DNA from: Hydrogenophaga sp.
Lineage (GTDB): Bacteria > Pseudomonadota > Gammaproteobacteria > Burkholderiales > Burkholderiaceae_C
Reading direction: 5' to 3'
DNA length: 40,289 bases
Assembly (NCBI GenBank): GCA_021154985.1
Contig: JAJNQE010000174.1
Coordinates: 1 to 40,289 of the forward strand
The notes beneath the pieces are model-generated. The model was not told the DNA's origin. It did not search any database and saw only the letters and a list, made by a program, of their open reading frames with translations. Numbering within the stretch: position 1 is the stretch's first letter; every line of letters begins with the position of its first letter. Positions 33,365-40,289 of the stretch are shown here, one piece after another. Both the position numbers and the translations under genes were made by a program.

Positions 33365-34375
33365 ATGCCCCGCACACCCGTGAACCCGCCGTCCAACCCC
33401 GATCTCGATGCCATGCTGGCGAAGGCCCTGAGCAAGGAGACGGCTGCCCTGCCGGCCGACGCGCTCGCAGAAGAAGCGGCCGAGATCGATCCCGCCGAGC
33501 AGCGCTGTGGTTATGTGGCCATCGTCGGCAAGCCCAACGTGGGCAAGTCGACCTTGCTCAACGCCTTGGTGGGGCAGAAGGTCAGCATCACCTCGCGCAA
33601 GGCGCAGACCACGCGCCACCGCATCACCGGCATGCGCACCGTGGGCCCCTCGCAGTTCATCTTTGTGGACACACCGGGTTTTCAGACCCGCCACGGCAAC
33701 GCGTTGAACCGTGCCCTGAACAAGACCGTGCTGGGCGCCGTGAGCGATGTGGACCTGATCCTGTTCGTGGTGGAGGCCGGCCACTTCAACCTGGCCGATG
33801 CCAAGGTGCTCTCGCTGCTGCCGGCCAACGTGCCGGTGATCCTGCTGGCCAACAAGTTCGATCTGGTGCACCGCCGCGGCGACCTGGCCCCTTGGCTGCG
33901 CTCCATGCAGGAGCGCCACCCTTTCACCGAATTCGTGCCCATGTCGGCCAAGACCGCCAAGGACATCGAGCGCCTCTTTGGCATTTGCGAAAAATTCCTG
34001 CCCCAGCAGCCCTGGATGCACGATCCGGAAGACCTGACCGACCGCAGCGAGCGTTTCATGGCCAGCGAGATGGTGCGCGAAAAACTCTTCCGTCTCACGG
34101 GCGACGAGTTGCCTTACACCTCCACGGTGATCATCGACAAGTTCGAGGAAGAGGGCACCCTCAAGCGCATCGCCGCCACCATCGTGGTGGAGCGCGAGGG
34201 CCACAAGGGCATGGTGATCGGCGAAGGCGGCGAGAAGCTCAAGCGCATCGGCACCGAAGCCCGCCAGGAACTGGAAAAGCTCTGGGATTGCAAGGTGTTC
34301 CTGGAGCTGTGGGTGAAGGTCCGTTCGGGCTGGGCCGATGACGATGCGCGTGTGCGCTCGTTCGGTTACGAGTGA
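33365..34375 (+). CDS. era: GTPase Era with N-terminal extension
   Basis: 336 residues from ATG 33365 (33332 is an alternative inside rnc). G1 GKPNVGKST starts at residue 55, with DTPGF, NKFDL and SAK motifs; the C-terminal KH domain (GHKGMVIGEGGEKLKRIG) binds the 3' end of 16S rRNA. Era aids 30S assembly. The first 47 residues are a Pro/Ala/Glu-rich extension absent from E. coli Era; ATG 33413 (residue 17) is an alternative that would shorten it. Starts 4 bp after rnc. Confidence 0.94.
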   Translation: MPRTPVNPPSNPDLDAMLAKALSKETAALPADALAEEAAEIDPAEQRCGYVAIVGKPNVGKSTLLNALVGQKVSITSRKAQTTRHRITGMRTVGPSQFIFVDTPGFQTRHGNALNRALNKTVLGAVSDVDLILFVVEAGHFNLADAKVLSLLPANVPVILLANKFDLVHRRGDLAPWLRSMQERHPFTEFVPMSAKTAKDIERLFGICEKFLPQQPWMHDPEDLTDRSERFMASEMVREKLFRLTGDELPYTSTVIIDKFEEEGTLKRIAATIVVEREGHKGMVIGEGGEKLKRIGTEARQELEKLWDCKVFLELWVKVRSGWADDDARVRSFGYE

Positions 34376-34394
34376 GCCGCCGGCTGCTTGATCC

Positions 34395-35210
34395 GTGGCC
34401 CTGAAACGCGTCTCCGAAGAACCCGCCTTCGTCCTGCACCGATACGACTGGAGCGAGACCAGTCTCGTGCTGGAGGTGTTCACCCGCCACCATGGTCGCA
34501 TCGCCCTGGTGGCCAAGGGTGTGAAGCGGCCGACTTCGCAGTTTCGTCCAGTGTTGCTGCCGCTGCAGCCGCTTCAGTTGTCATGGACGGGCGACGCTGA
34601 AGTGCGCACGCTCAAGTCGGCGCAGTGGCAGGGCGGTCATGTGATGCCCACCGGCGAAGCGCTGATCTCGGGCAGTTACCTCAATGAACTGCTCATGCGC
34701 CTGCTGGCGCGCGACGATCCCCACCCCAGTCTGTTCGACCACTTCGCCCTGGCGGTGCAACTGCTGGCCGAAAAGAGCGATGCACAGCAGGTGATCTTGC
34801 GCGCGTTTGAGCTCTTGCTGCTGCGCGATGTGGGCTTGCTGCCCGACCTCGCCCAGGAGGCCAACACCCTGGCGCCTCTCGACCCCGACGCGCTCTACGT
34901 GCTCACACCGGAGAGTGGCCTGCGATCCGCCCACGGCGACGACGCACACCCACTGAGCGGCGCGCAGTGGATGGGCTTGCAGGCCGCCATGGACGGCCTG
35001 GCGCCTTTCATCACCACGCTGCGCGCGTGCGCCAGCGCGCTGCAAGCCCTGCGGCCGCAACTGCGCCACTTGCTGCACTACCATTGCGGCGTGCGGGTGT
35101 TCAAGACGCGGCAACTCATGCTGGACGTGCAGGCCATGAGCCGACCCCGCACCACCGAAGCGCCCGCGCGCGTTGACGCGGCAACCCCCAACCCCGAGTC
35201 CATCCCATGA
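34395..35210 (+). CDS. recO: DNA repair protein RecO
   Basis: 271 residues with a GTG start at 34395. The N-terminal OB-fold domain (PAFVLHRYDWSETSLVLEVFTRHHGRIALVAKG core) and the helical C-terminal part (LLRDVGLLPDL) match RecO. RecO helps RecR load RecA on SSB-coated DNA in the RecFOR pathway. No zinc-finger cysteine cluster is seen, as in other proteobacterial RecO. Its stop overlaps the pdxJ ATG by 4 bp (ATGA). Confidence 0.93.
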   Translation: MALKRVSEEPAFVLHRYDWSETSLVLEVFTRHHGRIALVAKGVKRPTSQFRPVLLPLQPLQLSWTGDAEVRTLKSAQWQGGHVMPTGEALISGSYLNELLMRLLARDDPHPSLFDHFALAVQLLAEKSDAQQVILRAFELLLLRDVGLLPDLAQEANTLAPLDPDALYVLTPESGLRSAHGDDAHPLSGAQWMGLQAAMDGLAPFITTLRACASALQALRPQLRHLLHYHCGVRVFKTRQLMLDVQAMSRPRTTEAPARVDAATPNPESIP

Positions 35211-35971
35211 ACGCGGCCACCCATCCTCACCTGCGCACCGCCCTCTCGGTCAACCTCAACAAGGTGGCCCTGGTGCGCAACACGCGCCACCTCGGCATCC
35301 CGTCGGTCACCCGCGCGGCCACGCTGTGCCTGCAGGCAGGAGCGCGCGGCATCACCGTGCACCCCCGTCCAGACGAGCGCCACATCCGCGCGCACGATGT
35401 GCACGACCTGGCCGAGCTCATGAAGGCGTGGCCGGATCGCGAATACAACATCGAAGGCAACCCCTTCCACAACCTCATGGGCTTTGTGCGGGCTGTTCGG
35501 CCGCACCAGGTCACGTTCGTGCCCGACAGTGAAGGCCCGTTCACCAGCGACCACGGCTGGAGCTTTCCCGCCGATGCCGAGCGATTGCGCCCCCTCATTG
35601 ACGAATGCCGTGCGCTGGGTGTGCGCGTGAGCCTGTTCATGGACGCCGATGCCCCGCAGATGGCCGGCGCCAAGGCCGTGGGTGCCGATCGTGTGGAGCT
35701 CTACACCGAGCCCTACGCCGCCGCGTGGCACACACCGCAACGCGCCGGGCAGCTGGAGCGGTTTCGTGCCGCCGCCCAAGCGGCGCTGGACGCTGGCCTG
35801 GGGGTGAACGCCGGGCACGACCTGAACCGCGAGAACCTCACGGCGTTTTTGCGCGCCGTGCCGGGCGTGAGCGAAGTGTCGATCGGCCACGCACTGATGG
35901 CCGACGCGCTTGAACTGGGCTTTGCTGCCACCATTGCCGACTACAACCGCTGCATCGCCGAGGCAGGATGA
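35207..35971 (+). CDS. pdxJ: Pyridoxine 5'-phosphate synthase
   Basis: A 254-residue TIM-barrel enzyme that closes the ring of vitamin B6 from aminoacetone phosphate and deoxyxylulose-5-phosphate. Conserved parts are SVNLNKVALVRNTR, GITVHPRPDERHI, the IEGNPF loop, VELYTEPYA, and GVNAGHDLN near the C-terminus. It overlaps recO and acpS by 4 bp each, so the three genes are translationally coupled. Confidence 0.96.
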   Translation: MNAATHPHLRTALSVNLNKVALVRNTRHLGIPSVTRAATLCLQAGARGITVHPRPDERHIRAHDVHDLAELMKAWPDREYNIEGNPFHNLMGFVRAVRPHQVTFVPDSEGPFTSDHGWSFPADAERLRPLIDECRALGVRVSLFMDADAPQMAGAKAVGADRVELYTEPYAAAWHTPQRAGQLERFRAAAQAALDAGLGVNAGHDLNRENLTAFLRAVPGVSEVSIGHALMADALELGFAATIADYNRCIAEAG

Positions 35972-36360
35972 TCTTCGGCATTGGCACCGACATCTGCGAC
36001 GTACGCCGCATCCAGGCCACGTTCGAGCGGCAGGGCGAGCGGTTCGCAAGCAAGGTGCTGAGCGATGCGGAGTTTGCCGTCTGGCAGAAACGCAGCGCGC
36101 GCTGGCCCCAACGTGGCTTGCGCTTCCTCGCCACCCGCTTTTCCGCCAAGGAAGCCTTCTCCAAGGCCATCGGCCTGGGCATGCGCATGCCCATGACGTG
36201 GCGGCTCTGCGAAATCACCAACCTGCCCAGCGGCCAGCCGGTCATCGTGTTGCACGGCGAGCTCAAGGCCTGGTTCGAAGCCCAGGGCCTGCGTGCGCAC
36301 GTCACCGTGACCGACGAGACCGATTACGCCGCCAGCTTCGTGGTGGTTGAACGCGATTGA
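35968..36360 (+). CDS. acpS: Holo-acyl-carrier-protein synthase
   Basis: A 130-residue phosphopantetheinyl transferase that activates AcpP. The Mg-binding D8 (GTDICDVRRI) and E62-K61 in RFSAKEAFSKAIG are the catalytic signature. Length is typical. It overlaps pdxJ by 4 bp, the conserved pdxJ-acpS arrangement. Its substrate is encoded at 22584. Confidence 0.96.
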   Translation: MIFGIGTDICDVRRIQATFERQGERFASKVLSDAEFAVWQKRSARWPQRGLRFLATRFSAKEAFSKAIGLGMRMPMTWRLCEITNLPSGQPVIVLHGELKAWFEAQGLRAHVTVTDETDYAASFVVVERD

Positions 36361-36383
36361 ACTCGCCCCATCCTGATCTCCAC

Positions 36384-37475
36384 ATGAATCCACACGCTCC
36401 CCTCATCATCGATGTTGCCGGGCTCGCTCTGACCACCACCGACCGCCAGCGCCTGGCCCACCCCCTGGTCGGCGGGGTCATCCTCTTCGGCCGCAACTGG
36501 CAGGATCGCACCCAGCTCACGCAGCTGTGCCGCCAGATCAAGGCTGTGCGGCCCGACCTGCTGATCGCGGTGGACCACGAAGGCGGGCGCGTGCAGCGCT
36601 TTCGCACCGACGGCTTCACCCACCTGCCCCCCATGGCGGCGTTGGGCGCCATGGCCTTGCGCTTGGCAAAGGCGGGTGAGCCCGAAGGCGCGGCCACTTT
36701 GCAGGCCTGCAACGCAGCCACCGCCGCCGGTTACGTGCTCGGTGCCGAGCTGCGTGCTTGTGGTGTCGACCTGAGCTTTACGCCGGTGCTCGATCTCGAC
36801 TTTGGTGAAAGCTCCGTCATTGGTGATCGCTCGTTCGGCCGCGATCCGCGCATCGTCACGCTGCTCGCGCAGGCGCTGATGCACGGCCTGTTGCAAAGCG
36901 GCATGGGCAACTGCGGCAAACACTTCCCCGGCCATGGTTTCGTCAAGGCCGATTCCCACCTCGCGATTCCGGTGGACCGGCGCAGTCTCAAAGCCATCCT
37001 CGCGGAAGACGCAGCACCCTACGGCTGGCTCTCGGCCAGTTTGCAGGCGGTGATGCCCGCGCACGTGATCTACCCCAAGGTCGATCAACGTCCTGCGGGT
37101 TTTTCGTCGCGCTGGCTGCAGGACGTGCTGCGCCACCGCTTGGGCTTCACCGGCGCGATCTTCAGCGACGACCTCAGCATGGCCGCAGCGCGGCAGATCG
37201 ATGGCCACGCGGTGAGCTTCACCACGGCAGCGCTGGCCGCTTTGCAAGCGGGATGCGACATGGTGTTGTTGTGCAACCAGTCGGTGGAAGCCGGCGGTGC
37301 GCCGATCGACGAAGCCATCAATGACCTGGCCAAAGCTTGTCTGAGCGGGAAGTGTGTGCCCAACGGGGCGAGCGAAGAGCGCCGCCTGGCCTTGCTGCCG
37401 CGTGCAGCGGCACCCGATTGGGATCAGTTGATGGTGAGCGAGCGCTACATGCAGGCGCTCTCTCTGCTGCCCTGA
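36384..37475 (+). CDS. nagZ: Beta-N-acetylhexosaminidase NagZ
   Basis: 363 residues from ATG 36384 (a TTG at 36357 overlapping the acpS stop is an alternative). Glycoside hydrolase family 3: VDHEGGRVQRF (63-73), KHFPGHG (179-185) with the catalytic His on a mobile loop, and FSDDLSMAA with the nucleophile Asp. It removes GlcNAc from muropeptides during cell-wall recycling in the cytoplasm. Last gene of the lepA run; only 16 bp separate it from the convergent LON-domain gene. Confidence 0.95.
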   Translation: MNPHAPLIIDVAGLALTTTDRQRLAHPLVGGVILFGRNWQDRTQLTQLCRQIKAVRPDLLIAVDHEGGRVQRFRTDGFTHLPPMAALGAMALRLAKAGEPEGAATLQACNAATAAGYVLGAELRACGVDLSFTPVLDLDFGESSVIGDRSFGRDPRIVTLLAQALMHGLLQSGMGNCGKHFPGHGFVKADSHLAIPVDRRSLKAILAEDAAPYGWLSASLQAVMPAHVIYPKVDQRPAGFSSRWLQDVLRHRLGFTGAIFSDDLSMAAARQIDGHAVSFTTAALAALQAGCDMVLLCNQSVEAGGAPIDEAINDLAKACLSGKCVPNGASEERRLALLPRAAAPDWDQLMVSERYMQALSLLP

Positions 37476-37491
37476 CCAGGGCCGCTGGGGC

Positions 37492-38172
37492 TCAGTTTTC
37501 CAGACCCAGCTTCTCCAGCAGGTCGGACACCAGCTCCAGTCGCAGCAGCGGGTTGTCCAAGGTCATCAGGCGCTGTTTGAGTTCGGCCGGCGCCGGCAGC
37601 AGCTCGGCCCACCGGTTGGCCACCCAGCCGCTGTCGTCCCACTGGTAGGGCGGCTGCAGCGGCAACTGGTCCAGGCTCCCGGGGTCGCGCTCCTGCAGGC
37701 TCTGCAACAGCCGCTTCAGCGCGTCACGGGTGTTCGCCAGATCGGGCGGCACGTTCACCACCGGTTCTTTCTCGTCCAGCGTCACGTCCGCTACCCAAAG
37801 ACCATGTTGCAGCTGGCTGCGGCGGTTGATGTGGAAACGCTGCAGGCCGCGGCACTTGATCACCATCAGGCCCGGCTGGGGGCGCTCCAGGCTTTCAATG
37901 TGGGCCAGCGTGCCCACGGCATGGAACACCTCTTTGGCGAAGCTGTCACCGGTGGGCGGCGCGGCCGGATTGGCCCGACGCACCTCGCTGCCCTCGCTCA
38001 AGCACACCACGCCAAACGGAGCGCCCGCCTTGTGGCAGCGGCCGATCATGTCGAGGTAACGCACCTCGAAGATGCGCAGTGGCAACCATCCGCCAGGAAA
38101 CAGGACGGTCTGCAGCGGAAACAGGGGAAGCTGAGACAGCGTGAGCGCCTCGGCCGCAGGCGCGGAACTCAA
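37492..38172 (-). CDS. LON substrate-binding (N-terminal) domain protein
   Basis: 226 residues with a TTG start at 38172 that overlaps the accD stop (TTGA). It holds only the N-terminal domain of Lon protease (LPLFPLQTVLFPGGWLPLRIFE, YLDMI core, GVVCLSEGSEV), without AAA+ or protease domains. Such stand-alone proteins are thought to bind substrates or act as adaptors; function is not established. The next in-frame Met is at residue 42, inside the domain, so the TTG is required. Coupled to accD, in the position where folC follows accD in many other bacteria. Confidence 0.88.
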   Translation of the reverse strand: MSSAPAAEALTLSQLPLFPLQTVLFPGGWLPLRIFEVRYLDMIGRCHKAGAPFGVVCLSEGSEVRRANPAAPPTGDSFAKEVFHAVGTLAHIESLERPQPGLMVIKCRGLQRFHINRRSQLQHGLWVADVTLDEKEPVVNVPPDLANTRDALKRLLQSLQERDPGSLDQLPLQPPYQWDDSGWVANRWAELLPAPAELKQRLMTLDNPLLRLELVSDLLEKLGLEN

Positions 38173-39047
38173 TCGTTGACCACCGCGTCGGCGCTCTGGC
38201 GCTGCAGCATCGCCAGGGTGTTGGCGATGGTGGCGCGCAGCTCGCGCCGGTCGGAGATGAAGTCGACGGCACCCTTGGTCTGCAGGAATTCGGCGCGCTG
38301 AAAACCTTCGGGCAGTTTCACCCGCACGGTGTTTTCAATCACGCGTGGGCCGGCAAAACCGATCAGCGCCTTGGGCTCGGCAATCACCACGTCGCCCAGG
38401 AAAGCGAAGCCGGCACTCACCCCACCCATGGTGGGGTCGGTCAGCACGCTGATGTAGGGCAGTCCCTTCTTCGCCAGCCGGGTCAAGGCGGCGTTGGTCT
38501 TGGCCATCTGCATGAGCGAAAGCAAGCCTTCCTGCATGCGCGCGCCACCGGTGGCGGTGAAGCACACAAACGGCACCTTTTGGGCAATGGCTTCCTCAAC
38601 GCCGCGCACAAAGCGCTCGCCAACCACCGAGCCCATGGAGCCGCCCATGAAGTCGAACTCGAAACAGGCCACCACCAGGCTGATGCCGTGCACCGCGCCA
38701 CCCATGACGATCAGCGCGTCGGTCTCGCCGGTGGTCTCCAGCGCGTCTTTCAAACGCTCGGGGTACTTGCGGCTGTCCTTGAACTTGAGGGCATCGACCG
38801 GCAGCACTTCCTGCGCCAACTCGTAGCGGCCTTCGGCGTCCAGAAAGGCATTGAGCCGCGCGCGCGCACCGATGCGGTGGTGGTGGCTGCAGTGCGGGCA
38901 CACGTTCTGGTTTTTTTCCAGATCGTTCTTGTAGAGCACGGCTTCGCAGCTGGGGCACTTGATCCACAGACCTTCGGGCACGCTGCGGCGCTCGGTCGGG
39001 TCGGTGGGGGTGATCTTGGGGGGCAGCAGTTTTTCGAGCCAGGACAT
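38169..39047 (-). CDS. accD: Acetyl-CoA carboxylase carboxyltransferase beta subunit
   Basis: 292 residues from ATG 39047. The N-terminal C4 zinc ribbon (C31, C34, C50, C53) precedes the crotonase-fold carboxyltransferase domain, with TATGGARMQEG and DPTMGGVSAGFAFLGD as conserved segments. With AccA it transfers the carboxyl group to acetyl-CoA, making malonyl-CoA for FabD. The trpB-trpA-accD order is common in proteobacteria. The open frame upstream to 39485 runs through trpA and is rejected. Confidence 0.97.
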   Translation of the reverse strand: MSWLEKLLPPKITPTDPTERRSVPEGLWIKCPSCEAVLYKNDLEKNQNVCPHCSHHHRIGARARLNAFLDAEGRYELAQEVLPVDALKFKDSRKYPERLKDALETTGETDALIVMGGAVHGISLVVACFEFDFMGGSMGSVVGERFVRGVEEAIAQKVPFVCFTATGGARMQEGLLSLMQMAKTNAALTRLAKKGLPYISVLTDPTMGGVSAGFAFLGDVVIAEPKALIGFAGPRVIENTVRVKLPEGFQRAEFLQTKGAVDFISDRRELRATIANTLAMLQRQSADAVVND

Positions 39048-39091
39048 GGTTTTTTCTCCGTGCGGATGCGCCCTGAGGGCGCCATCGGGAA

Positions 39092-39901
39092 TTATGCGTC
39101 GAGCGCCTTGCGGATCGTGCGAATGAAGTTTGAGGCCACGGCCACAACCTTCTCGTGCGGCTCGTTCTCGATCAGCTGGATGATCTTGCTGCCGATCACC
39201 ACGGCGTCGGCCGCGCGGCTGATGGCGCGCGCGGTTTCCGCGTCGCGGATGCCGAAGCCCACGCCCACCGGCACGCTCACGTGCGTGCGGATGCGCGGCA
39301 GCATGGCCTCGACCTGGCCCACATCGAGGGTGCCGGCGCCGGTCACGCCCTTGAGCGACACGTAGTACACGTAGCCGCTGGCCACGCGCGCCACCTGCGC
39401 CATGCGCTCGTCGGTGGAGGTGGGGGCCAGCAAGAAGATCAGGTCCATGCCGTGTTCGCGCAACGAGGCGGCGAAGTCTTCGCACTCCTCGGGCGGGTAG
39501 TCGACGATCAGCACGCCGTCCACACCAGCGCTCGATGCATCGCGCACGAAAGCGCCCGCACCGTGTTTCTGGTCGTAGCGTTCCACCGGGTTGGCGTATC
39601 CCATGAGCACCACGGGTGTGGTGGCGTTGCGCTCGCGGAAGCTGCGCACCATGGCAATGACCTGGGTCAGGCCGATGCCGGCGGCCAGTGCACGGTCGCC
39701 CGCCTTCTGGATCACCGGGCCGTCGGCCGACGGGTCGGAGAAAGGCACGCCGAGTTCGATCACATCGGCACCGGCCTCGGCCATGCCGTGCATCAGGTCG
39801 GGTGTGATGTCTGCATAAGGAAAGCCGGCGGTGACGAAGGGGATCAGGGCCTTGCGGTCCTGTTTTTGCAGCGCGGCAAAGGTGGTTTCGATGCGGCTCA
39901 T
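39092..39901 (-). CDS. trpA: Tryptophan synthase alpha subunit
   Basis: 269 residues from ATG 39901. A TIM-barrel enzyme that cleaves indole-3-glycerol phosphate to indole, which passes to TrpB. Catalytic residues E49 and D60 lie in ELGVPFSDPSADGP, matching the positions in the enteric enzyme; the GYVYYVSLKGVTGAG and GVGFGIRD phosphate-binding segments are present. It overlaps the trpB stop by 4 bp, the usual coupling of the two subunits. Confidence 0.97.
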   Translation of the reverse strand: MSRIETTFAALQKQDRKALIPFVTAGFPYADITPDLMHGMAEAGADVIELGVPFSDPSADGPVIQKAGDRALAAGIGLTQVIAMVRSFRERNATTPVVLMGYANPVERYDQKHGAGAFVRDASSAGVDGVLIVDYPPEECEDFAASLREHGMDLIFLLAPTSTDERMAQVARVASGYVYYVSLKGVTGAGTLDVGQVEAMLPRIRTHVSVPVGVGFGIRDAETARAISRAADAVVIGSKIIQLIENEPHEKVVAVASNFIRTIRKALDA

Positions 39902-40289
39902 TTCTTCACCTCGATGGTGGCCACGCCACCTTTGACCGATTGCCCTTTGCAGCTCGGCCGGCAATAAAAATCGGCGTTGGAGAGGTCGGCCACGGTGCCG
40001 ATGTCCTTGTCGCCGCGCCCCGAGAGGTTCACCAGAATGGACTGATCAGGCCTCATGGTCTTGGCCAGCTTCATGGCGTAGGCCACGGCGTGGCTCGACT
40101 CCAGCGCGGGGATGATGCCTTCGGTGCGGCACAGGTAGTGGAAAGCTTCCAGCGCCTCGGCATCGGTGATGCCCACGTACTCTGCACGCCCGATGTCCTT
40201 CAGGAACGCGTGCTCCGGGCCCACGCCGGGGTAGTCCAGGCCGGCGCTCACACTGTGCGTTTCGGTCACCTGGCCGTTGTCGTCCTGCA
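39898..40289 (-). CDS. trpB: Tryptophan synthase beta subunit, C-terminal part
   Basis: Open from the right window edge to the stop at 39898, giving about 130 C-terminal residues; the N-terminal two thirds and the PLP lysine lie outside. SVSAGLDYPGVGPEH, TEGIIPALESSHA and LVNLSGRGDKD are conserved in TrpB, the last one binding the PLP phosphate region. After the usual end the protein carries an extra tail of about 25 residues with CRPSCKG, as also seen in related burkholderialean TrpB from memory. Confidence 0.95.
   Translation of the reverse strand, partial: QDDNGQVTETHSVSAGLDYPGVGPEHAFLKDIGRAEYVGITDAEALEAFHYLCRTEGIIPALESSHAVAYAMKLAKTMRPDQSILVNLSGRGDKDIGTVADLSNADFYCRPSCKGQSVKGGVATIEVKK

Overview
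The window is a GC-rich chromosomal segment of a betaproteobacterium. The conserved blocks (yceD-rpmF-plsX-fabHDG-acpP-fabF-rpoE-rseAB-mucD-lepA-lepB-rnc-era-recO-pdxJ-acpS-nagZ, plus trpBA-accD), the membrane-bound urate hydroxylase PuuD and the HAD/Rieske/SppA trio point to Burkholderiales, most likely Comamonadaceae (Hydrogenophaga-like). That genus guess is an inference from protein families and gene order; no search was run. I see no tRNA, rRNA, CRISPR array, prophage or insertion sequence.

Positions 1-7746 form a purine (urate) catabolism region. On the minus strand lie gntR, puuE (allantoinase), a uraD-allC fusion and an M20 hydrolase cut by the window edge. On the plus strand lie uraH, xdhC and puuD. 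Together they encode urate -> 5-hydroxyisourate (PuuD) -> OHCU (UraH) -> allantoin (UraD domain) -> allantoate (PuuE) -> ureidoglycine/ureidoglycolate (AllC domain), plus a xanthine dehydrogenase maturation factor. A GTGTATACAC palindrome lies in the gntR/uraH divergent promoter and again before puuD, which suggests one GntR regulon. A proline-rich TonB-C-like lipoprotein gene sits inside the cluster. A palindromic repeat of the type that spreads in proteobacterial genomes is inserted in frame in uraD-allC.

Positions 7825-10403 hold frmA-frmB (glutathione-dependent formaldehyde oxidation) and, convergent to them, a lone PEP-CTERM surface protein gene with a good sigma-54 (-24/-12) promoter. 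Positions 10611-12655 carry a HAD phosphatase, a small Rieske protein and an S49 peptidase. Positions 12643-16145 carry nucleotide-sugar genes: galE, manC and galU.

Positions 16150-24160 carry an RsmI-like methyltransferase with maf/yceF (minus), then yceD-rpmF and the phospholipid/fatty-acid cluster plsX-fabH-fabD-fabG-acpP-fabF. Positions 24194-28890 carry a YgfX-like membrane protein and the envelope-stress operon rpoE-rseA-rseB-mucD. A 524-bp gene-free gap (28891-29414) contains two strong terminators and other structure. Positions 29415-37475 are the lepA-lepB-DUF4845-rnc-era-recO-pdxJ-acpS-nagZ operon, tightly packed with 1-4 bp overlaps. Positions 37492-40289 (minus) are trpB (partial)-trpA-accD and a LON-domain gene.

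Most of the window is conserved housekeeping. The accessory interest lies in the urate cluster, the sigma-54/PEP-CTERM gene and the mucD-lepA gap.
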